NCBI GenBank assembly: GCA_905236955.1
Contig: CAJOQW010000172.1
Coordinates: 1 to 5,283 of the forward strand
DNA from: an uncultured Bacteroidales bacterium
Lineage (GTDB): Bacteria > Bacteroidota > Bacteroidia > Bacteroidales > UBA932
DNA length: 5,283 nt
Reading direction: 5' to 3'
Shown here piece after piece: positions 1 to 5,283 of the stretch (the first letter of the stretch is position 1; the number at the start of each line of letters is the position of its first letter). A program made the translations under genes and the position numbers. The notes below the pieces were generated by a model, which worked only from the letters and a program-made list of their open reading frames with translations, was not told the origin of the DNA and made no database searches.

Positions 1-8
1 ATAGTCAC

Positions 9-22
9 TGAATCAATAATCA
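9..22 (+). promoter_or_regulatory. ARG-box-like operator upstream of ornithine carbamoyltransferase
   Basis: The 14 bases TGAATCAATAATCA match the core of the E. coli ArgR operator consensus (TGAAT-wwww-ATTCA) at 12 of 14 positions. The left half-site TGAAT is perfect and the right half reads AATCA instead of ATTCA. The site ends 10 bases before the ATG of an arginine-pathway gene, where bound repressor could block transcription or initiation. E. coli operators are usually two boxes in tandem; a second box, if present, would lie to the left of the window. I could not recognise a promoter (-10/-35 or the Bacteroidota -7/-33 type) in the 32 visible bases. The match is seen directly; regulation by an ArgR homologue is inference. 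Confidence 0.35.
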
Positions 23-32
23 TCAACCAACA

Positions 33-1034
33 ATGGCATACAATCTACGCAACCGCAGTTTCCTCAAACTGCTCGACTACAAACCGGAAGAAATCCGTTT
101 CCTGCTCGACCTCGCCCGCGACCTCAAGCGTGCCAAATACACCGGCACCGAACAGCCCAGGCTCACCGGCAAGAACATAGCCCTGATATTCGAAAAGACC
201 TCAACCCGCACCCGCTGCTCCTTCGAGGTGGCCGCCCACGACCAGGGGGCGCATGTCACCTACCTCGGGCCCAGCGGCTCGCAGATAGGCATAAAGGAAA
301 GCATGAAGGACACCGCCCGCGTGCTCGGGCGTATGTTCGACGGCATCGAATACCGCGGCTTCAAGCAGACTACCGTCGAGGAACTGGCCAAATATTCCGG
401 AGTGCCCGTATGGAACGGTCTTACCAATGAATTCCATCCCACCCAGATACTCGCCGACTTCCTCACGATGGAGGAGCACGTCGACAAACCCCTGAACCAG
501 GTTTCCTACGCCTATGTAGGCGACGCCCGGTTCAATATGGGCAACTCCCTGCTGGTGGGCGGAGCAAAGATGGGCATGGACGTACGCATCGTAGCGCCCA
601 AAGCCCTCTGGCCGGCTCAGGACCTTATCGACAAGTGCAGGGAGATAGCCGCTCAGACCGGCGCGCGTATTACCATCACCGACGATGTCGACGAGGGAGT
701 GAAGGGGTGCGATTTCATCTACACCGACATATGGGTGAGCATGGGCGAACCCGACGAGGTCTGGAAGGAGCGCATAGCCATGCTCATGCCGTATCAGGTG
801 AATGCAGCACTCATGGGACGCACCGGCAATCCGGACTGCAAGTTCATGCATTGCCTGCCGTCCTACCACAACCGCGAGACCAAGGCCGGCGAAGACGTGT
901 TCCAGAAATTCGGCCTCGACGGAGTCGAAGTGACCGAGGATGTCTTCGAAGGAAAGAACAGCATAGTTTTCGACGAGGCCGAGAACCGCATGCACACCAT
1001 CAAGGCCGTGATGGTTGCCACCCTTGGCGACTAG
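33..1034 (+). CDS. argF: Ornithine carbamoyltransferase
   Basis: This cytoplasmic enzyme interconverts carbamoyl phosphate plus L-ornithine and citrulline plus phosphate. At 333 residues it is full length, close to the 334 of E. coli ArgI, which it resembles throughout. Visible motifs are the carbamoyl-phosphate loop STRTR (57-61), HPTQ (135-138), the ornithine-closing loop DIWVSMGEP (232-240), the catalytic HCLP (273-276) and ENRMHTIKAVMVATL near the C-terminus. The intact SMG loop marks a true ornithine enzyme rather than a succinyl- or acetylornithine transcarbamylase. The start is the ATG at 33: an in-frame TGA lies at 9-11 and MAYNLRNRSFLKLLD is the expected N-terminus. No Shine-Dalgarno precedes it. 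Anabolic ArgF and catabolic ArcB cannot be separated from this sequence alone, because the upstream neighbour (for example arginine deiminase, carbamate kinase or another arg gene) is outside the window. The ARG-box-like site at 9-22 slightly favours an arginine-controlled role. More than half of its Ile codons are ATA. Confidence 0.95.
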   Translation: MAYNLRNRSFLKLLDYKPEEIRFLLDLARDLKRAKYTGTEQPRLTGKNIALIFEKTSTRTRCSFEVAAHDQGAHVTYLGPSGSQIGIKESMKDTARVLGRMFDGIEYRGFKQTTVEELAKYSGVPVWNGLTNEFHPTQILADFLTMEEHVDKPLNQVSYAYVGDARFNMGNSLLVGGAKMGMDVRIVAPKALWPAQDLIDKCREIAAQTGARITITDDVDEGVKGCDFIYTDIWVSMGEPDEVWKERIAMLMPYQVNAALMGRTGNPDCKFMHCLPSYHNRETKAGEDVFQKFGLDGVEVTEDVFEGKNSIVFDEAENRMHTIKAVMVATLGD

Positions 1035-1041
1035 CATTTAA

Positions 1042-1072
1042 AAAGGCCGTCGCAATCACTGCGACGGCCTTT
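1042..1072. terminator. Bidirectional intrinsic terminator between convergent genes
   Basis: AAAGGCCGTCGCA (1042-1054) and its exact reverse complement TGCGACGGCCTTT (1060-1072) form a perfect 13-bp GC-rich stem with a 5-base ATCAC loop. The hairpin begins 7 bases after the argF stop and lies 20 bases beyond the trxB stop on the other strand. Read on the - strand the stem runs into TTTTT followed by AAA, a good U-tract. Read on the + strand there are only three Ts before CC. It therefore probably ends the dsbD-cyuA-trxB transcript efficiently and the argF transcript less so. Confidence 0.87.
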
Positions 1073-1092
1073 CCGATTCAGGTTTTATTTGT

Positions 1093-2019
1093 TTATTGCG
1101 CCAGAAGGAACTTCTCGGCGTCGAGTGCAGCGCGGCAGCCCGAGGCGGCCGCGTTGATTGCTTGACGGTAATTCGGATCCTGCACGTCCCCTGCTGCGAA
1201 CACGCCCTCGACATTGGTTCGGGAACTTGGAGCCTGGGTCTTGATATATCCGTTATCATCTATGTCGATCCATTCCTTGAAGAGGTCTGAGTTGGGATGA
1301 TGGCCTATGCCCAGGAAGAACCCGTCGATGGGCAGGTCGAATTCCCTGTCCTCCTTGTTCTGGTAAAGACGGACTCCGGTAACGCCGCTCTCGTCCCCCA
1401 GGACTTCGCGGGTGTTGCAGTTCCAGAGCACCTCGATGTTATCGCGGTCGAAGACCTGTTTCTGAGTGGCTTTCGAGGCACGGAACTCGTCCCTGCGTAC
1501 TATCATGTAGACTTTCCTGCATAAACCCGAAAGATAGATGGCCTCGGCACATGCCGCATCTCCCCCGCCTACCACGGCGACGACCTTCTTGCGGTAGAAG
1601 AAGCCGTCGCAGGTAGCGCAGGCACTCACACCCATGCCACGGAATTTCTGCTCCGAGGGCAGTCCGAGGTACTTGGCCGTGGCTCCCGTGGCGATGATGA
1701 GGGACTCTGCCTCGATTTCGGCTCCGTTATCGACCATAACCTTGAAAGGCCTGTGCGAGAGGTCCACCGCACTGACGATGCCGCGGCGGATGTCGGCACC
1801 GAGGTTCGCCGCCTGGGTACGCATCGCGGACATCAGTTCATTGGCGTCCACGCCATTGGCAAAACCTGGATAGTTTTCTACGAGAGTGGTCGTGGTGAGT
1901 TGTCCGCCCTGCTCGGGACCTTCGTAAAGGACCGGGTCGAGCGCTGCACGGGAACCGTATATCGCAGCTGTATAACCCGCCGGGCCGCTGCCGATTATCA
2001 AAAGTTTGACTTTTTCCAT
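1093..2019 (-). CDS. trxB: Thioredoxin-disulfide reductase
   Basis: This cytoplasmic FAD flavoenzyme uses NADPH to reduce thioredoxin. It has 308 residues, slightly below the usual 310-320 of bacterial low-molecular-weight TrxB, and looks complete. Domains in order: N-terminal FAD-binding GSGPAGYTAA (10-19), FAD contact EQGGQL (36-41), ATGA (110-113), then the inserted NADPH domain with the redox pair CATC (134-137), GGGDAACAEA (151-160) and the NADPH-phosphate patch VRRDEFR (174-180). It ends with the second FAD motif GVFAAGDVQDPNYRQA (272-287). The basic residues of the usual HRRxxxR patch are kept, but the His is Val, so NADPH preference is still expected. The start is the ATG at 2019, 2 bases after the TAG of the upstream cysteine desulfidase gene; no Shine-Dalgarno is visible, so expression probably depends on translation of the upstream gene. 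It is the last gene of the - strand operon and is followed by the hairpin at 1042-1072. Its product would supply the reduced thioredoxin used by the DsbD encoded at the other end of the operon. Confidence 0.95.
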   Translation of the reverse strand: MEKVKLLIIGSGPAGYTAAIYGSRAALDPVLYEGPEQGGQLTTTTLVENYPGFANGVDANELMSAMRTQAANLGADIRRGIVSAVDLSHRPFKVMVDNGAEIEAESLIIATGATAKYLGLPSEQKFRGMGVSACATCDGFFYRKKVVAVVGGGDAACAEAIYLSGLCRKVYMIVRRDEFRASKATQKQVFDRDNIEVLWNCNTREVLGDESGVTGVRLYQNKEDREFDLPIDGFFLGIGHHPNSDLFKEWIDIDDNGYIKTQAPSSRTNVEGVFAAGDVQDPNYRQAINAAASGCRAALDAEKFLLAQ

Positions 2020-2021
2020 AA

Positions 2022-3347
2022 CTATTTACAAGACATTATTTTAAGTATCATCTCGTCGGTAGATTTCATGCCTATGGAACCTATCTCCCCAAGATTCCGG
2101 ATCGTCTTCTCTATGTCACGGTCTATGATGCCGTTGTTTTCGTCGGCTTCTATCCCGTTCAGGGCGAGCACTGCCGACTGGATCGAAGAATATACCCCGG
2201 ATGCGACCTTCATGGCACAACCTATCTTGGCACCGTCGCAGACCATGCCGGTGATATTGCCTATCATGTTCTTGATGCTGGCGCATACCTGCGCGTATGT
2301 CCCTCCTTCGAGCCATACTATACCGCAGGAAGAACCGGTACTTGCGACAACGCATCCGCACAGGGCGGAAAGCTTGCCAAGATAGCCCTTTATGTGGATG
2401 GCGACAAGGTTGCTGAGGATCAGGGCACGGGCAAGCCTCTCGTCATCGACACCATATCTTTCGGCATAGGCTATGACCGGCATGCTGACGGTAATCCCCT
2501 GGTTTCCGGAGCCGCTGTTGCTCATTGCCGCCAGGGTGCATCCCGCCATGCGGGCATCTGAAGCCGCAGCCGTCACCCCCATGGCATAGGACATGAAATC
2601 GTCCCCGAAGACGGAATTCTGGTTTTCGCGTATGGTCTTGCCCACACGCAGGCCGTAATTGTGTTCCAGGCCTTCCCTGGAGAGTTTCCAGTTGTAGTCG
2701 CGGTCCGCCAGGATGAACTTGATATCCTCGTAATCCACGCTGCAGGCGAAATCGTATATCTCCTTGACAGTGAGGCCGTATTCACGGCTGGTTTTGCCGG
2801 CTCCGGAACTGTCGCAGGACTTGGCCTCGCAGAATAAGACCGTTCCGTCGAAACTGGTCTCGACTATATGGTCGTGGTCTCCTTCGATGGTTGCGCTTGC
2901 GCTGTCATCACCCAGGGAGACCGTGGCCTTGACATAGAGCAGCGGGCTGCCCTCCGCCATACGGACCGAGACCTTCTTATCCGCGACAAGGGCCTTCGCG
3001 CAGGCAACCGCGTCGCCGTCCACTCCGTTCAGGACCTCAAGGCCGAGCGAAGAGTCTCCGCAAACGGCGCCAAGGGCAGCTGCGATGGACAGGCCCATCA
3101 TGCCGGTGCCGGGAATGCCCACACCCATGCCGTTCTTGAGGATGTTGCCGCTGACTTCGATATCGAGCGAGAATCGGGTATTGTAGCGCCACAGGGGGCG
3201 CTCTGCAACGCATTTTTCAGTGTGCCCGCCCAAAATTTCGGTAGCCTTGGCTGCCGCCAGGGCCACCGCGATGGGTTCGGTACAGCCTAAAGCGGGCTTT
3301 ACCTCTTTATGGACGAGTTCTATGATCTCGGCTTGACGTGGTGTCAT
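2022..3347 (-). CDS. cyuA: Probable L-cysteine desulfidase (UPF0597 / serine dehydratase alpha-like)
   Basis: This 441-residue soluble protein has the full UPF0597 (YhaM/CyuA) pattern. It opens with VKPALGCTEPIAVALAAAKA (16-35), has SNSGSGNQGI (276-285) in the middle, GKLSALCGC (324-332) and VCDGAKIGCAMK (369-380). Members of this family characterised in Methanocaldococcus and enterobacteria are oxygen-sensitive [4Fe-4S] enzymes that split L-cysteine into pyruvate, ammonia and sulfide. The likely cluster ligands are Cys330, Cys370 and Cys377, whose spacing (40 and 7) agrees with the spacing I recall for the methanogen enzyme; Cys22 in GCTEP would be the further conserved cysteine. L-serine deamination is a possible alternative or side activity, since the fold is related to the serine dehydratase alpha chain. 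The start ATG at 3347 overlaps the dsbD stop (ATGA), and the distance to the trxB start is 2 bases, so it sits in the middle of a coupled three-gene unit. No signal peptide or membrane segment is seen. Family membership is firm; the exact substrate is inferred. Confidence 0.86.
   Translation of the reverse strand: MTPRQAEIIELVHKEVKPALGCTEPIAVALAAAKATEILGGHTEKCVAERPLWRYNTRFSLDIEVSGNILKNGMGVGIPGTGMMGLSIAAALGAVCGDSSLGLEVLNGVDGDAVACAKALVADKKVSVRMAEGSPLLYVKATVSLGDDSASATIEGDHDHIVETSFDGTVLFCEAKSCDSSGAGKTSREYGLTVKEIYDFACSVDYEDIKFILADRDYNWKLSREGLEHNYGLRVGKTIRENQNSVFGDDFMSYAMGVTAAASDARMAGCTLAAMSNSGSGNQGITVSMPVIAYAERYGVDDERLARALILSNLVAIHIKGYLGKLSALCGCVVASTGSSCGIVWLEGGTYAQVCASIKNMIGNITGMVCDGAKIGCAMKVASGVYSSIQSAVLALNGIEADENNGIIDRDIEKTIRNLGEIGSIGMKSTDEMILKIMSCK
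3344..3347 (-). other. ATGA stop/start overlap coupling dsbD to cyuA
   Basis: On the - strand the bases ATGA serve as both the start of the cysteine desulfidase gene (ATG, 3347-3345) and the stop of dsbD (TGA, 3346-3344). The sequence before it, AAGGCCTTTAGAAA, has an AAGG about 10 bases from the ATG, which is weak and probably too far away for a normal ribosome site. Re-initiation by ribosomes finishing dsbD is therefore the likely way this gene is translated. The overlap is seen directly; the coupling is inferred. Confidence 0.8.
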
Positions 3348-5283
3348 TTTCTAAAGGCCTTGAGACCGCTGTCGAGGAAATCGAGATATTTGCTTATGCT
3401 CTTGTCAAAGCCGTACGAACCTGTCAGCGGCTGGCCGTCCGGAGTGACGGCGATATAGTAGGGCTGGGCATTGGAGCCGAATTTGTACCTTTGGAGATAG
3501 CTCCACTTGTCCCCTATCGTGCGAAGCGTCAATTCACGGCCGTTCTCGCTGACTGTCATAGGCTCGGGAAGGGCGGTCTTGTCATCGACGAACAGCGAAA
3601 TGAGCACATAATCTTCATTCAACTTCTTCCCGACCGAAGGATCTGTCCAGACCTCGGCCTCGACCTTACGGCAGTTCACGCATCCGAAGCCGGTGAAATC
3701 GAGCAAAACGGGTTTACCTGCGGCCTTGGCGGCAGCCATGCCCTGCTCATAGTCGCGATACTGGGCCCGGACCTCGTTCTTGTTCAGGTTGAAATCCTGG
3801 GTATAAAGCGGCGGGGCGAAGGCACTTACCGCGGTGCAGGGTGCTCCCCACAGACCGGGAACCATATATACAGCCAATACGAAGGAGCACATGCCCAGCA
3901 TGATGGACGGAACGCTCGCTGGTTTGTGGAGGTCGCCGCCTATTTCATCTACCGGGAACTTGAGCCAGCCGACAAGGTATGCGCCAAGGAGGGCGAACAA
4001 TACTATCCAAATGCTCAGGAAAACTTCCCGGTCGAGGATGTGCCATCCGTAGGCCAGGTCCGCCACACTTAGGAACTTGAATGCGAAGGCGAGTTCGACG
4101 AAGGCGAGCACCACCTGGATCTTGGTCATCCACGAACCGCTCTTTGGCATGCTCTTCATGAAGTTCGGGAACATCGCGAAGAGCGAGAAGACCAGGGCGA
4201 AAGCGAAGGCGAATCCGAACATGCCCACAATGGGGCCGAGGACGTTGCCGGTGGTACTGACTTCGGCGAGAAGCAGGCCGATGATAGGGGCGGTGCAGCT
4301 GAAGGAAACGAGCACAAGGGTAAGGGCCATCAGGAAGATGGATATGAATCCCGTGGTCTTGGCTGCCTTGCTGTCCACTGCGTTGTTCCACTTGCTGGGA
4401 AGTTTTATCTCGAACCAGCCGAAGAAACTGAGCGCGAACACGAAAAGGAGCACGAACAGGAAGATGTTGAACACCGCGTTCGTGGCAAGTTCATTGAGCT
4501 TGCTGCCGCCGAAGATGAGCGTTATTCCCACTCCGAGCACCAGATATATTATGATGATGCAGAGACCATATGTGATGGCGTTCCTCCTGCTTTCACGCTT
4601 GTCGGAGCTCTGGTGCATGAAGAAACTCACCGTCATGGGGATTATGGGCCAGATGCATGGCATCAGGATAGCCAGGAGACCACCTATGAAACCCATGATC
4701 AGGAGATACCAGATGCTGTGGTTTCCGGATGCACTTTCGGTAATAGCCTGAACTTTGTCGATTACCGGGGCCCAGATTCCGGCCTCGTCGATTGTGGTGG
4801 AAGCCCCCGGGGCCGGATCCGCCGGGACAGCAGATTCCCCATCAGCTGGTCCTTCGGCAACGGGAGGGGCATCTTCCTCCTTGGGAGCCACCGGATTCTG
4901 TGCGGCTGCCGCAGCAGGGCTGTCGCCGCTCTTGATGAAGTCCACCCTGGCCGGCGGGAGGCAGTTACGGTCGTTGCATGCGCCGTATTCCAGCCATGCA
5001 TCTATCTTGTACTGCGGTTTTGTGAAACGGACTTTCTGGATGAACTTGACTCTGTTCTCGAAATAGCGCAGCTTCATACCGAAGAGCTCGTCGAACTTCT
5101 CGATCTCGTCCCCTTCGTGCGCAAGAGCGCCGACAAGCTCGGCACCATCGAGAGACCCCACGTTGAAACTGGCCTGGGTAGGTCCGGCTTCGCCCAACCC
5201 TGAAGAATAAACGTGCCAGCCGGCGTCGATGGTTCCGGTGAATACTATCTGCCCGATTTCAGAGCCGTCGGTCTCGAGCGACG
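3344..5283 (-). CDS. dsbD: Thiol:disulfide interchange protein DsbD, N-terminus cut by window edge
   Basis: This inner-membrane protein moves electrons from cytoplasmic thioredoxin to periplasmic thiol proteins through three cysteine pairs. The reading frame is open to the right edge, giving 645 visible residues (numbered from the codon at 5281-5279); the signal peptide and first few residues are missing. A TTG at 5197-5195 is not the start, because upstream codons read VFTGTIDAGWHVYSSGLGE, a typical DsbD N-terminal domain. Order: periplasmic domain (1 to about 118) with CNDRNC (Cys102, Cys107); an Ala/Pro/Glu-rich linker (about 119-163); eight predicted membrane segments near 189-210, 236-257, 268-288, 313-336, 346-369, 385-405, 419-440 and 457-477, with Cys209 in LMPCIWPIIP and Cys329 in SFSCTAPI; then a periplasmic thioredoxin-like domain with GFGCVNCRK (Cys534, Cys537) and cis-Pro607 in QPYYIAV. 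All six redox cysteines are present, so the relay should work. It is upstream of, and overlaps, the cysteine desulfidase gene. Its promoter and start lie outside the window. Confidence 0.94.
   Translation of the reverse strand, partial: SLETDGSEIGQIVFTGTIDAGWHVYSSGLGEAGPTQASFNVGSLDGAELVGALAHEGDEIEKFDELFGMKLRYFENRVKFIQKVRFTKPQYKIDAWLEYGACNDRNCLPPARVDFIKSGDSPAAAAAQNPVAPKEEDAPPVAEGPADGESAVPADPAPGASTTIDEAGIWAPVIDKVQAITESASGNHSIWYLLIMGFIGGLLAILMPCIWPIIPMTVSFFMHQSSDKRESRRNAITYGLCIIIIYLVLGVGITLIFGGSKLNELATNAVFNIFLFVLLFVFALSFFGWFEIKLPSKWNNAVDSKAAKTTGFISIFLMALTLVLVSFSCTAPIIGLLLAEVSTTGNVLGPIVGMFGFAFAFALVFSLFAMFPNFMKSMPKSGSWMTKIQVVLAFVELAFAFKFLSVADLAYGWHILDREVFLSIWIVLFALLGAYLVGWLKFPVDEIGGDLHKPASVPSIMLGMCSFVLAVYMVPGLWGAPCTAVSAFAPPLYTQDFNLNKNEVRAQYRDYEQGMAAAKAAGKPVLLDFTGFGCVNCRKVEAEVWTDPSVGKKLNEDYVLISLFVDDKTALPEPMTVSENGRELTLRTIGDKWSYLQRYKFGSNAQPYYIAVTPDGQPLTGSYGFDKSISKYLDFLDSGLKAFRK

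Noticed and set aside
201..1037. 278-codon open frame on the - strand opposite argF
   Set aside because: It lies entirely antisense to a clear ornithine carbamoyltransferase and shows no recognisable domain. Long antisense frames are common opposite GC-rich codons, and it would run through the argF stop region.
1753..2385. 210-codon open frame on the + strand crossing the trxB/cyuA junction
   Set aside because: It overlaps the ends of two well-supported - strand genes and has no domain signature.
3338..4072. 244-codon open frame on the + strand
   Set aside because: It is antisense to the C-terminal half of dsbD, whose redox motifs are certain; the translation resembles no family I know.
4185..4225. 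Short GCGAA-type repeats (GGGCGAAAGCGAAGGCGAA) on the + strand
   Set aside because: They are the complement of Phe-Ala-Phe-Ala codons in a DsbD membrane segment, so coding composition explains them.
4077..4751. 224-codon open frame on the + strand
   Set aside because: It is antisense to the DsbD membrane domain. Its Met/Lys/Ser-rich composition is what the complement of hydrophobic codons gives.
4793..4927. Low-complexity Ala/Pro/Glu stretch that could look like a frameshift or insertion in dsbD
   Set aside because: The frame is continuous on both sides, and the stretch sits at the expected linker between the N-terminal periplasmic domain and the membrane domain, where such linkers are usual.
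1..5283. CRISPR array, tRNA/rRNA gene, insertion sequence or phage features
   Set aside because: No spaced direct repeats, RNA-gene motifs, transposase or integrase sequences or terminal inverted repeats were seen; nearly every base is in one of four recognised genes.

Overview
The window looks like chromosome from a Bacteroidota (probably Bacteroidales) organism of moderately high GC. The reasons are the thioredoxin-fold DsbD with its GFGCVNCRK active site and CNDRNC N-terminal motif, the lack of convincing Shine-Dalgarno sequences before the three visible starts, and the A/C-rich leader before the first gene. The taxonomic call is inference. Coding density is very high: the only non-coding stretches are a 32-base leader, a 58-base convergent intergenic region holding a hairpin terminator, and a 2-base gap.

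Layout. (1) On the + strand, positions 33-1034 hold a complete ornithine carbamoyltransferase (argF/arcB type). A sequence resembling an arginine-repressor operator (ARG box) lies at 9-22, just before its start. (2) Positions 1042-1072 hold a perfect 13-bp stem with a 5-base loop between convergent genes; it can serve both strands but has the better T-run on the - strand. (3) On the - strand, read from right to left, come three tightly packed genes: dsbD (3344-5283, N-terminus cut off by the window edge), a cysteine desulfidase-type protein (2022-3347, cyuA/UPF0597 family) overlapping dsbD by 4 bases (ATGA), and trxB (1093-2019) starting 2 bases after it.

How they work together. The - strand genes form a probable operon with a thiol/sulfur theme. 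TrxB passes NADPH electrons to thioredoxin. DsbD takes electrons from thioredoxin across the inner membrane to periplasmic thiol proteins. The middle gene probably breaks L-cysteine into pyruvate, ammonia and sulfide. No thioredoxin gene is seen here, so it must lie elsewhere. The ornithine carbamoyltransferase belongs to arginine metabolism and appears to be a separate transcription unit that only shares the terminator.

Most of this is ordinary, recognisable housekeeping content. The points worth a second look are the dsbD-cyuA-trxB arrangement, the ARG-box-like site, and a true ornithine-type transcarbamylase in a lineage where the succinylornithine enzyme is the known form for arginine synthesis.
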